From Rodentolepis nana (taxonomy: Eukaryota; Platyhelminthes; Cestoda; Cyclophyllidea; Hymenolepididae), in contig UZAE01000009.1 of assembly GCA_900617975.1 (NCBI GenBank), positions 1-64,000 of the forward strand: a DNA stretch of 64,000 nucleotides, given 5' to 3'. The position numbers and the translations under genes were made by a program. Positions 55,201 to 57,184 of this stretch are shown here, piece after piece (position 1 is the stretch's first letter; each line of letters begins with the position of its first letter). Under the pieces are notes generated by a model. It saw nothing but the letters and a program-made list of their open reading frames with translations. It made no database searches and was not told where the DNA came from.

Positions 55201-57184
55201 AGGGTGCACCACGTGGAGGTTAGTCTATTGCGCACTCCACTATAGTTAATAATGGGTGTTGGGAGACGCTTTTCTAACTGGGTTCGCCAAGATAATACTC
55301 AATCGCAGCATTTTCAGATGAAAGATATCCGAAATAAAGAAAGCTTAAGTTTGTCTTCGAAAGTGTTGGCTTGAAAAGCATATATTTGTAATATGTTACT
55401 AATTTTTATGCTTGTAGGCGTGAAAGAGCTTATCCGAGTACAAGTTTTTGACGAGAAATCCCGCACAGCAGTTTATGCTTTGGAGAACACAAAATCAACT
55501 CTCTCCTGTTATGTTGAAGGTAGGTTGGCTTTTGCCTTCTACTATTTTGAACTGTTTATCACCCTAAATTGGACTTATTAAATGCATTCTAAATTTGTAG
55601 ATGAAATCTCCGGAGGTAGAGTAGAACCACTGAGTTACAAATGGGAGATAAGGGATCCGAAATTGGGTTGGGATGAAGGCATCCAGTCAGGAGGAATCGC
55701 CACTCAAGTCACTGGCGTAAACAGTAAGGACCTTGTTCTAGAAGGCCTCGTAGTCGCAAAGAACGACCCAGTTTCATCATCTTATCAAGTTCGTTGTGTG
55801 GCTCAGTACAATGAAACATACTTTGTGGTGTCGCGAGGCTATGCCGTCAATGTTCACAGAACTCCAGAATTGAAGGCCATTCGACTGATTCGTGAGAAAC
55901 CAGAGCAACAGGAGCTGACTGGTGAACCTGCCAAGGATATCTATGATGCTGGCACCGATTACCTCTTAACTTGCAAACCAGAATTCTTTGCGGGCGAAAC
56001 ACACGCTGTCTGGGAGAAGTATAATGAGGAATTTGAAGAGTGGGAAGTTATCTCACCGCCAATGGATCAACTCTTCTTCGAGAGTGATTCAACTGAATAT
56101 GAAGACGAGGGCCAATATCGCTGTCGTGTCAGTCACAATCTACAAGATTACGATTACCATGTGATTAAGACACTTGTGTTAGACCTGAGTCGCATTGGTA
56201 AATTTAATTTAACTTATTAATAATGACTACCAATATCGAGAGAATGCTGACAATGACAATTTTTTTATTTGCCTTCACAGCTGGTCCTGCTCCATCTACA
56301 AAGAGTCAACAGACTGTCACAGCCAACCAGCAGTTGATGCTGCAATGTGCTGACCATTCGGCGTCACCACAGGTTGAAGTGGAGTGGTCATTCAAACCTA
56401 GTGGAGAAGCCCCACCCGAAGGCAAAGAACCAATCGCGCTTGGTAGTTACTTCCAATATGGAAGAAATAGCATTTTCATGTAAGTTTTTTATTTCCCTCA
56501 TAGAGACTTCGCAAATAATAGTTGTGCATTAAACAGTAGAGAAGTCAGGAAGGTGCATTTAATTCCGAAAATGCACAGCTTTACAACTAGAAGTGCATCA
56601 ACGCAAGCCTCCATCTGAGTCAGAGGCAATAGGTTAGGTGTTCATTAGAGCCCAACAAATGAACTGGATGATTGGTCGTACAGATTGATATAAGGCATTA
56701 GAGAGCTGATGGAATGTGAGTTGCTCATTTACTGGGCTCCTGTTCCCTTCAAGGGGCTTGTTTCAGCACTTTAACGAAACAGTAAATCTATAAGAGCTGA
56801 GAATAGGGGGGGGGGGGGGGGGGAGGGGATTGAGCAATATATTTGGGAACAGACTAGATATGGGGAATAAAATGAACCGCATTTTTTAATTTTTTTCCTC
56901 TAGGATTCCTCCTGGCCAGCTGTTGGAGTCCCATTCTGGTGTCTACACTTGCACAAGAACGAACGAACATGGACAGGCCACAACAGAAATCACCGTTACT
57001 GTTAAACCCGTTGTCTATGAAACAGGCTATCGCGTAAGTTGAAAGTGCGCTCACCACATTGGCGGTGTATTTGCGGTTTTAACGTGTTATCCTTATCATA
57101 TTACTATCCTATGCCACATGCGCAATGGCTGCCTCTGATGTTGTCCTCATTTTCTTTCTATTTTAGAAGAAAATTAAAGTTTAG
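921..57184 (+). CDS. HSPG2: Perlecan-like basement-membrane proteoglycan core protein, 3' part (109 exons traced)
   Basis: Secreted extracellular-matrix scaffold of the perlecan/UNC-52 family, expected in basement membranes. The call rests on module order: Ig, LDLa x3, Ig, laminin IV and laminin-EGF modules, then a very long Ig series. Exons were joined by AG acceptors, GT (four times GC) donors and reading phase; the summed coding length is about 22.3 kb, ending at TAG 57182-57184. Almost all exon borders from 16823 onward are phase 1, and exons flanked by phase-1 introns have lengths divisible by three, which supports the joins. The first exon begins with a splice acceptor, so the signal peptide and N-terminus lie upstream. 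No LG domain is found before the stop. An alternative stop (TGA 57040-57042) would be used if the last intron were retained. The assignment to perlecan is strong; exact borders of some exons are hand-called. Exon numbers in other entries count from the first exon in this window. Confidence 0.85.
1291..2487 (+). CDS. Perlecan exons 2-3: Ig domain
   Basis: Exon 2 (1291-1394) supplies the B strand (ALEMHCDIPS) and exon 3 (2322-2487) supplies VEWWINGEK and the F strand GTYSCRFGK. They join in phase 0 inside the domain just before the core tryptophan, a common Ig intron position. The 927 bp intron between them carries a family 2 dispersed repeat (1704-2040). Confidence 0.78.
1704..2040 (+). repeat. 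Dispersed repeat family 2, copy 1
   Basis: About 337 bp, nearly identical and in the same orientation to 53892-54232. The shared core includes GCCTGACTGACTCAGAAATC near the start and GTACGGTCGCTGCACACAGA near the middle. No reading frame spans it and no terminal inverted repeats were seen. It lies within an intron of the perlecan gene. Class unknown; a non-autonomous retroelement or LTR fragment is possible. Confidence 0.8.
2567..2947 (+). CDS. Perlecan exons 4-5: Ig domain
   Basis: Exon 4 (2567-2676) carries the B-strand cysteine in AEFHCRVTGH. Exon 5 (2752-2947) carries VRWTFIPEG, an acidic and Pro/Ala-rich C'-E loop, and the F-strand cysteine in GQYVCRIGQ. The internal join is phase 0, again immediately before the tryptophan strand. 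The 75 bp intron is typical of this gene. Confidence 0.75.
2948..4104 (+). other. Intron, 1.16 kb
   Basis: The donor GAA|GTATGT and acceptor TTATTTTAG join phase-1 exons. AT-rich; nothing recognised inside. Confidence 0.6.
4105..4361 (+). CDS. Perlecan exon 6: Ig domain
   Basis: A complete Ig-like fold in one exon. Landmarks are TVRFFCTLTL (B strand), TKVTWLRKDR (C strand, tryptophan) and NVEYICTDG (F strand). A basic stretch, RKDRRSLSPGR, follows the tryptophan. It is the last Ig before the LDLa modules. Confidence 0.78.
4434..4584 (+). CDS. Perlecan exon 7: LDL-receptor class A module 1
   Basis: The pattern of six cysteines runs from VCGPGERSC to IPERC, with the calcium-binding acidic signature DCPDGSDE. 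It follows directly on the G strand of the preceding Ig domain. LDLa modules between Ig and laminin-type domains are the hallmark of perlecan domain II. Confidence 0.88.
4585..5713 (+). other. Intron, 1.13 kb, with dispersed repeat and AAT microsatellite
   Basis: It holds a family 1 repeat copy (4835-5115) and an AAT-type microsatellite at about 5618-5640. Nothing else recognised. Confidence 0.65.
4835..5115 (-). repeat. Dispersed repeat family 1, copy 1
   Basis: A copy of a roughly 320 bp family. On the + strand it starts with TATTTATTTCAAATGGC and ends with GGAGGTAAGTCTATCGCACC. It has a deletion just before the end compared with copies 2 and 3. Read on the minus strand the element ends in an A-rich tail, so minus is taken as its sense strand. 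Unclassified; a SINE-like element is the simplest guess. Confidence 0.75.
5714..5848 (+). CDS. Perlecan exon 8: LDL-receptor class A module 2
   Basis: A single-exon module, phase 1 on both sides. Cysteines occur in RECEPNQLAC, KFCYLRSWHC and DDCGNGYDELDC, and the acidic DGEDDCGNGYDE supplies the expected calcium ligands. Spacing matches LDLa. Confidence 0.87.
5849..6240 (+). other. Intron, 392 bp
   Basis: AT-rich; nothing recognised. Confidence 0.6.
6241..6372 (+). CDS. Perlecan exon 9: LDL-receptor class A module 3
   Basis: A third single-exon LDLa module, phase 1 on both sides. Cysteines are seen in NTPCSNKYYIC, SYLCDTQTDC and SDEMGC. The acidic ligand loop is DCEPSASDE. It is followed by an Ig domain, as in perlecan domain II. 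Confidence 0.85.
6613..6915 (+). CDS. Perlecan exon 10: Ig domain after the LDLa modules
   Basis: A canonical Ig domain in one exon. The B strand is VTLKCVVHG, the core is INWRFNWGP and the F-strand signature is SGMYTCEAV. The reading phase required by the next exon fixes the donor as GGAG|GCAAGT, a non-canonical GC donor; the nearby GT (AA|GTAAAC) would give the wrong phase. Confidence 0.85.
6916..8242 (+). other. GC-AG intron, 1.33 kb
   Basis: The donor is GC (6916-6917) in the context GAG|GCAAGT and the acceptor is CCATTAG. It contains a GA-rich microsatellite at about 7383-7405. Nothing else recognised. Confidence 0.65.
8243..11373 (+). CDS. Perlecan exons 11-14: laminin IV (laminin B) domain 1 with flanking half laminin-EGF
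   Basis: Four exons (8243-8367, 8556-8735, 9899-9988, 11020-11373) joined in phase 0. Exon 11 starts with a half laminin-EGF (MCLSCYCSG). The laminin IV body includes GLFLKSNITLTGP and TERDGWMVGGPD, and exon 14 returns to laminin-EGF with CKCPEGYKGLSCQ. This split of an EGF module by a laminin IV domain is typical of perlecan domain III and laminin chains. Confidence 0.85.
8736..9898 (+). other. Intron, 1.16 kb, with dispersed repeat
   Basis: It carries a family 1 repeat (9031-9351) and a GAAT microsatellite at about 9798-9826. Nothing else recognised. Confidence 0.65.
9031..9351 (-). repeat. Dispersed repeat family 1, copy 2
   Basis: A near full-length copy. It includes the segment TTTTTGCCGTATAAGAAAAC that copy 1 lacks, and ends in GGAGGTAAGTCTATCGCACA. 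The A-rich end is at the left, so the sense strand is minus. Confidence 0.78.
9989..11019 (+). other. Intron, 1.03 kb
   Basis: It separates two exons of laminin IV domain 1. Nothing recognised inside. Confidence 0.6.
11444..12886 (+). CDS. Perlecan exons 15-17: laminin-EGF-type modules
   Basis: Exons 11444-11664, 12456-12678 and 12746-12886. Cysteine-rich segments include CACEECDEQGNCIACS, GPDCTECKIGFY, CTCKEGYKGDRCTEC and KCYCSGTTKSC. The last one opens the half-module that precedes the second laminin IV domain. Exons 15 and 16 join in phase 2, the others in phase 0. The 11665-12455 intron has no recognisable content. Confidence 0.8.
11665..12455 (+). other. Intron, 791 bp
   Basis: A phase-2 intron between laminin-EGF exons. 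Nothing recognised. Confidence 0.6.
12887..14475 (+). other. Intron, 1.59 kb, with dispersed repeat
   Basis: It contains a family 1 repeat (13633-13978) and C runs near 14342-14351 and 14435-14442. No exon is needed here: both neighbours are phase 0. Confidence 0.6.
13633..13978 (-). repeat. Dispersed repeat family 1, copy 3
   Basis: A near full-length copy from ATTTATATCAAATTACAGGC to CGCGCACCCCAG, with a local G-rich expansion at about 13735-13750. The sense strand is minus by the A-rich end. Confidence 0.78.
14476..15920 (+). CDS. Perlecan exons 18-20: laminin IV domain 2
   Basis: Exons 14476-14730, 14816-14917 and 15582-15920, all phase 0. The laminin IV core NLYGGKMSFQFKRF follows an 85 bp intron. 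Later landmarks are SEDWWNGGWRALDS and a closing half-EGF, VEICECEAS. The short intron 14731-14815 is read-through open, so a naive ORF call would extend the first exon wrongly. Laminin IV family membership is supported by position between EGF-type modules and by the YGGK motif. Confidence 0.82.
14918..15581 (+). other. Intron, 664 bp, with dispersed repeat
   Basis: Contains family 1 copy 4 (14987-15244). Nothing else recognised. Confidence 0.6.
14987..15244 (-). repeat. Dispersed repeat family 1, copy 4
   Basis: A copy shortened by internal deletions: the block from the GCTTCACAGAGG motif to the GTGGGAAAA motif is missing and replaced by a G run (about 15051-15061). It ends in GGAGGTAAGTCTGTCGTGCA. 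The sense strand is minus. Confidence 0.75.
15997..16228 (+). CDS. Perlecan exons 21-22: last laminin-EGF-like segment
   Basis: Exons 15997-16091 and 16164-16228, joined in phase 2. Cysteines occur in GCTELQKS, FQCGGCKGPGCEECSAGEF and HETCQKG. It closes the cysteine-rich region and exits in phase 1 into the next Ig domain. Confidence 0.75.
16229..16822 (+). other. Intron, 594 bp
   Basis: Nothing recognised. The acceptor is CCATTATCAG. Confidence 0.6.
16823..17155 (+). CDS. Perlecan exon 23: Ig domain
   Basis: A complete Ig domain in one phase-1 exon. The B strand is VELACRATS, the core is PVHTWRLPA and the F strand is SGLYECQVAA. A possible N-glycosylation site lies in GANLTEPF. Confidence 0.85.
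17231..18297 (+). CDS. Perlecan exons 24-26: Pro-rich linker and divergent Ig-like domains
   Basis: Exons 17231-17385, 17460-17706 and 17788-18297. Exon 24 holds a proline-rich linker (VPLPVPISPP). Exons 25 and 26 carry Ig-like strands without the usual cysteines, for example FHIIWLAPNG, and AKITWRRVG followed by EGSYEATITF, where valine- and alanine-type residues replace cysteine. Identification as Ig-like is by strand pattern and context only. Confidence 0.65.
18383..19511 (+). CDS. Perlecan exons 27-29: divergent Ig-like domain
   Basis: Exons 18383-18505, 18587-18735 and 19343-19511. Possible B-strand cysteines lie in IKFECLPVP and RLYCGEGNP. The core is VELDWRRVG and the F strand is VKYVCTAKTP. 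The 607 bp intron 18736-19342 has no recognisable content. Confidence 0.65.
18736..19342 (+). other. Intron, 607 bp
   Basis: A phase-0 intron. Nothing recognised. Confidence 0.6.
19577..19987 (+). CDS. Perlecan exons 30-31: divergent Ig-like domain
   Basis: Exons 19577-19698 and 19777-19987, joined in phase 0 just after DSFE. The core is GEIAWSLDD, with the later strand VLNVAINTPEGE. The canonical cysteine pair is missing. Confidence 0.6.
20080..20910 (+). CDS. Perlecan exons 32-33: two early copies of the array-type Ig-like repeat
   Basis: Exons 20080-20193 (114 bp) and 20269-20910 (642 bp). The first domain is cysteine-free (INGDLIGLVNGD, ATFWRISRANGEP, FSISAAVVVP). The second starts inside exon 33 (AFIHGLTEPGVLSGRE) and has cysteines in GASCVARD and VTSIRCRAKA and a core VTYDWDYVI. 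The signatures GL...G.L and Y.W match the array further downstream, so the expansion has outliers here. Confidence 0.65.
20982..22007 (+). CDS. Perlecan exons 34-35: Ig domain
   Basis: Exons 20982-21127 and 21839-22007, joined in phase 0. The B strand is TKIECIDTN, the core is STVTWTKDGQ and the F strand is AGAYTCEAKN, close to the canonical I-set pattern. Confidence 0.82.
21128..21838 (+). other. Intron, 711 bp
   Basis: Interrupts the Ig domain between the C and D strands. Nothing recognised. Confidence 0.6.
22185..22623 (+). CDS. Perlecan exons 36-37: Ig domain
   Basis: Exons 22185-22300 and 22371-22623, phase-0 join. The B strand is ELVCEYYGNP across the join, the core is GGLSWRLTHD and the F strand is TGTYTCEALD. 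It is the last ordinary Ig domain before the divergent array. Confidence 0.82.
22710..23810 (+). CDS. Perlecan exons 38-40: first array repeats (partial unit 0, C-like and D)
   Basis: Exons 22710-22811, 23083-23421 and 23502-23810. The first domain runs through exon 38 (VKVEGLNDFGVL, SVKCRVT) and the first part of exon 39 (IEWIGPL, AKCVFFDG). The second begins inside exon 39 (NERRFQCNAF) and fills exon 40 (IISWHFVTPDG, VEGRCFAHIP). In later units the corresponding C and D halves are separated by an intron, so exon 39 appears to have lost one. Confidence 0.75.
23811..24438 (+). other. Intron, 628 bp
   Basis: Nothing recognised. Confidence 0.6.
24439..27816 (+). CDS. Perlecan exons 41-49: A-B-C-D supermodule, unit 1
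   Basis: Four Ig-like domains. A: exons 24439-24531 and 24603-24935 (LKCLLE, YTYLWQIE, LEARCYVLN). B: 25013-25126, 25206-25365 and 25953-26119 (LEGLDDQGRL), with no cysteine; its second half is split by an extra phase-2 intron. C: 26209-26328 and 27013-27255 (IVHGLSKCYTL, LSCKAR, LLGHCVLARK, GPQCGP), with four cysteines. D: 27340-27417 and 27487-27816 (RRFRCIVT, YNWEFSTQSG, IEGRCVAIIP). Exon lengths 93/333, 114/327, 120/243 and 78/330 recur in the next units. Confidence 0.78.
25366..25952 (+). other. Extra phase-2 intron, 587 bp
   Basis: It splits the second half of B domain 1, unlike B domains of units 2-4. AT-rich; nothing recognised. Confidence 0.6.
26329..27012 (+). other. Intron, 684 bp
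   Basis: Contains a G run at about 26778-26791. Nothing else recognised. Confidence 0.6.
27888..30914 (+). CDS. Perlecan exons 50-57: A-B-C-D supermodule, unit 2
   Basis: A: exons 27888-27980 and 28061-28399 (VVLKCLGV, IEYSWEVQTNDGRP, LRLRCVLRG). B: 28473-28586 and 28666-28962 (IDGLDSNGNLA, IIYGLEVTDADG, IRLRVIGE), with no cysteines. C: 29927-30046 and 30116-30358 (VVGLSDCRNL, LICDVK, LFGWELRDENG, VYGRCVVARP, GAECKP). D: 30432-30515 and 30594-30914 (KAFECFAY, YGWQFRSIE, VYGECIANVP). All joins are phase 1. The intron after 30046 uses a GC donor. Confidence 0.8.
28963..29926 (+). other. Intron, 964 bp
   Basis: Nothing recognised. The acceptor is TTATTTCAG. Confidence 0.6.
30047..30115 (+). 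other. GC-AG intron, 69 bp
   Basis: The donor is AAAG|GCAAGT. The alternative GT two bases further on would shift the frame and meet TGA at once. The acceptor is TACATTTAG. Confidence 0.7.
30915..31392 (+). other. Intron, 478 bp
   Basis: Contains an AT dinucleotide run at about 31222-31243. Nothing else recognised. Confidence 0.6.
31393..34067 (+). CDS. Perlecan exons 58-64: A-B-C-D supermodule, unit 3
   Basis: A: single exon 31393-31824 (IISCVAVDPE, VQWVFEYNEG, LRAKCVAVN); the usual intron after the B strand is absent. B: 31898-31999 and 32080-32382 (IDGLDENGNLA, VKYGVELSHSD, LFLRFTVE), cysteine-free. C: 32456-32575 and 32649-32888 (VLGLSACGNL, LKCIVR, LVFAWKMIRPGG, LYGSCSVARK, GGNCKS). 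D: 33582-33659 and 33741-34067 (RKFICKAT, YLWEFSTSTGEP, VVGRCRIIF). Confidence 0.8.
32889..33581 (+). other. Intron, 693 bp
   Basis: Nothing recognised. Confidence 0.6.
34143..37560 (+). CDS. Perlecan exons 65-70: supermodule unit 4 (A-B-C, D not found)
   Basis: A: exons 34143-34235 and 35616-35942 (VTLNCAAQ, KYSWEIRTNDNKP, LRARCILIND). B: 36013-36126 and 36747-37046 (VEGLDDSGALT, VRFGIEASYADGSPAP, LRVRVIAE), cysteine-free. C: 37114-37233 and 37318-37560 (INGLSPCGNL, VYCKAT, IYGWELLNAKG, VFGRCVVSRK, GGECDL). Exon lengths 93, 114, 120 and 243 equal those of earlier units. No D-type first exon follows; the next exon is a Ser/Thr/Pro linker instead. Confidence 0.8.
34236..35615 (+). other. Intron, 1.38 kb, with dispersed repeat
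   Basis: Carries family 1 copy 5 (35162-35484). Nothing else recognised. Confidence 0.6.
35162..35484 (-). repeat. Dispersed repeat family 1, copy 5
   Basis: A near full-length copy beginning TTTATTTATTTATTTCAAAT and ending GTAAGTCTATCGCCCGCCCC. The sense strand is minus by the A-rich end. Confidence 0.78.
36127..36746 (+). other. Intron, 620 bp
   Basis: Nothing recognised. Confidence 0.6.
37561..38414 (+). other. Intron, 854 bp
   Basis: Contains a C run (38107-38117). No D-type domain exon of supermodule unit 4 could be found here. Confidence 0.6.
38415..39473 (+). CDS. Perlecan exons 71-73: Ser/Thr/Pro linker and two array domains
   Basis: Exon 71 (38415-38633) starts with a low-complexity Ser/Thr/Pro/Glu-rich stretch (LLTTTSTKAPPKVEVPTETP) that could carry O-linked sugars, then the first half of an array domain (LTGIDSDRVVRG, ATLTCTAY). 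Exon 72 (38707-38949) gives ISWEFSDLE and GGRCLITLAS. Exon 73 (39021-39473) encodes a whole array domain without an internal intron: VEGLDEKGKIA, LTCKARR, IRYGWEWRYLD, VKGRCVLHVP. Confidence 0.75.
39558..41138 (+). CDS. Perlecan exons 74-77: two array domains
   Basis: Domain 1: exons 39558-39647 and 40273-40611 (LDCVVK, VYGWEFRDAAGD, MRIRCYATLA). Domain 2: 40688-40789 and 40869-41138 (VEGLHPSGDL, LICVAT, IYDWNLIRPDGQ, MGRCEVFYN). All borders are phase 1. The second half-domains are shorter than in the A-D units, with the ending SSPFFKLDF. Confidence 0.78.
39648..40272 (+). other. Intron, 625 bp
   Basis: Nothing recognised. An in-frame open stretch upstream of the acceptor GCCTTTTAG (40264-40272) is not coding in my model. 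Confidence 0.55.
41213..43069 (+). CDS. Perlecan exons 78-83: three array domains
   Basis: Exons 41213-41311 with 41673-41957 (TLQCTAI, VTYDWEYFYS, MRLRCRVTK); 42033-42140 with 42222-42485 (ISGLDEQDR, LGCRAM, VDYVWEVRSTDG, IKGRCVVIDR); 42587-42688 with 42764-43069 (LNALGNLNG, LKCNAE, TGYSWEFSD, VAGRCFANVK). Domain ends repeat the pattern S-P-Y/F-F-hydrophobic. Linkers between domains are acidic. Confidence 0.78.
41312..41672 (+). other. Intron, 361 bp
   Basis: Nothing recognised. Confidence 0.6.
43143..44536 (+). CDS. Perlecan exons 84-87: two array domains
   Basis: Exons 43143-43244 with 43319-43579 (VDGLDKRGNL, LTCNAK, MAWRFTDSLGR, RGKCVVFSEQ) and 43652-43750 with 44225-44536 (LICAAR, VTYGWEFEIN, TRARCSVVTK). 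Phase requires a GC donor at the end of exon 85 (ACGAG|GCAAGA); the frame otherwise runs into TGA a few codons later. Confidence 0.78.
43580..43651 (+). other. GC-AG intron, 72 bp
   Basis: The donor is CGAG|GCAAGA and the acceptor is AACATTTCAG. No GT donor nearby gives the phase-1 exit that exon 86 needs. Confidence 0.68.
43751..44224 (+). other. Intron, 474 bp
   Basis: Nothing recognised beyond G-rich patches. Confidence 0.6.
44537..44839 (+). other. Intron, 303 bp
   Basis: Nothing recognised. Confidence 0.6.
44840..46433 (+). CDS. Perlecan exons 88-91: two array domains
   Basis: Exons 44840-44935 with 45013-45315 (LKCSAI, VEFTWDLRTVDD, TARARCLAII) and 45900-45998 with 46086-46433 (LDCIVT, ISFGWVLATGPD, LRGQCIIYPL). 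The second domain ends in a long charged Pro/Lys/Glu linker (DSKEPKEPEDSKDKG), which precedes the mariner-bearing intron. Confidence 0.78.
45316..45899 (+). other. Intron, 584 bp, with opposed G and C homopolymers
   Basis: Holds a 15-base G run (45547-45561) and an 11-base C run (45768-45778). No coding seen. Confidence 0.6.
46888..48182 (-). mobile_element. Degraded mariner-family DNA transposon
   Basis: About 1.295 kb. The left end starts TTAGGTTGGCAACTAAGTCA and the right end is its imperfect inverted copy (TTGGGTGGGCAACTAAGTCA on the minus strand). Both ends are flanked by TA (46886-46887 and 48183-48184), the mariner target duplication. Size and ends match full-length mariners. It lies antisense to the perlecan gene inside one of its introns. 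Subfamily not assigned. Confidence 0.93.
46962..48001 (-). pseudogene. Mariner transposase, frame-broken
   Basis: The N-terminal DNA-binding part reads from ATG 48001 to about 47633 (RFRSGDFSLKNSQRSGRP). The catalytic core resumes in other frames: TGDEKWI with the first Asp at about 47537, HHDNA near 47262, and the PYSPDLAPSDYHLF (DD34D-type) motif further on. At least three frame changes or stops separate these parts, one at a G/C run (about 47246-47253). It therefore cannot encode a complete transposase; it is a relic. Confidence 0.9.
48362..49058 (+). CDS. Perlecan exons 92-94: array domain with an extra intron
   Basis: Exons 48362-48463, 48541-48638 and 48803-49058. Landmarks are LNRDGEFEG, LTCVAH, TFGWEVRDANTG and LQGRCTVSLN. 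The second half is split in phase 0 after TGEE, an intron position not seen in the other array domains. The exit phase is best met by a GC donor (TATG|GCAAGC). Confidence 0.72.
49059..49136 (+). other. Probable GC-AG intron, 78 bp, stop-free and divisible by three
   Basis: The donor would be TATG|GCAAGC and the acceptor GTATTTCAG. The segment has no in-frame stop and would encode 26 hydrophobic and aromatic residues if retained. An alternative phase-1 GT donor exists earlier (AAAC|GTGTTC) but fits the donor consensus less well. Confidence 0.5.
49137..50174 (+). CDS. Perlecan exons 95-98: two array domains, second without cysteines
   Basis: Exons 49137-49238 with 49309-49617 (VSGLNSDGEK, LSCTAM, VFYGWKFVNAEG, IYGWCVVGVK) and 49701-49790 with 49875-50174 (IEMQATVT, VRIGWEWTDVGG, VRGRAVVTYS). 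In the second domain both cysteine positions are replaced by alanine. Confidence 0.77.
50175..50981 (+). other. Intron, 807 bp
   Basis: Nothing recognised. Confidence 0.6.
50982..52453 (+). CDS. Perlecan exons 99-102: two array domains
   Basis: Exons 50982-51083 with 51145-51465 (ITGLNDKNQF, ITVEAQ, IIGYGWDVTDVNG, LLRMTALVE) form a cysteine-free domain. Exons 51535-51633 with 52166-52453 (IEGLKEGNLV, LKAVVK, NGYSWSFIDRNG, VRGRCRVAIE) retain only the F-strand cysteine. The donor after 52453 (CCTG|GTGAAC) is weaker than usual. Confidence 0.72.
51634..52165 (+). other. Intron, 532 bp
   Basis: Nothing recognised. Confidence 0.6.
52539..53540 (+). CDS. Perlecan exons 103-104: array domain
   Basis: Exons 52539-52636 and 53240-53540 join in phase 0 before LNCVAEYEEG. 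Later landmarks are LAWYYRRPEL and AEFQCHAMDG. It differs from most array domains in intron phase and in the Y-Y core, so it may be closer to an ordinary Ig. Confidence 0.7.
52637..53239 (+). other. Intron, 603 bp
   Basis: Nothing recognised. Confidence 0.6.
53892..54232 (+). repeat. Dispersed repeat family 2, copy 2
   Basis: Nearly identical to 1704-2040 with only scattered substitutions and small indels (for example a 3-4 base insertion near TGGTCACTATTTGTACGG). Same orientation. The high identity suggests recent dispersal relative to family 1. Confidence 0.8.
54871..55239 (-). repeat. Dispersed repeat family 1, copy 6
   Basis: A copy with an internal tandem duplication of about 43 bp near the left end (the segment with CCTGGAGCTGACTTCGGGGC occurs twice). 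It ends GGAGGTTAGTCTATTGCGCA. The sense strand is minus. Confidence 0.78.
55418..56197 (+). CDS. Perlecan exons 105-106: last array domain and an adjoining Ig domain
   Basis: Exon 105 (55418-55519) has LSCYVE. Exon 106 (55601-56197) continues with LSYKWEIRDPK and YQVRCVAQYN, then a further Ig domain begins without an intron: YLLTCKPEFF, HAVWEKYNEE, EGQYRCRVSH. This fused exon marks the end of the array. Confidence 0.77.
56281..57184 (+). CDS. Perlecan exons 107-109: C-terminal Ig domain and stop
   Basis: Exons 56281-56479, 56904-57033 and 57167-57184. The Ig domain is canonical: LMLQCADHS, VEVEWSFKPS, SGVYTCTRTNEHG. The last exon adds only KKIKV and TAG, so the protein ends about 15 residues after the Ig domain. 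Without the last intron it would end Y-R-V-S at TGA 57040-57042. No EGF or LG module follows. Confidence 0.8.
56480..56903 (+). other. Intron, 424 bp, with an 18-base G run
   Basis: G run at 56806-56823. Nothing else recognised. Confidence 0.65.

Larger units (their letters stand above)
53541..55417 (+). other. Intron, 1.88 kb, with two dispersed repeats
   Basis: Holds family 2 copy 2 (53892-54232), family 1 copy 6 (54871-55239) and a short GA run near 53711. Nothing else recognised. Confidence 0.65.

Noticed and set aside
57040..57042. TGA as the perlecan stop codon
   Set aside because: It is used only if the donor CGC|GTAAGT is ignored. The donor is strong and a good acceptor lies at 57166, so the TAG at 57182-57184 is preferred, though retention is possible.
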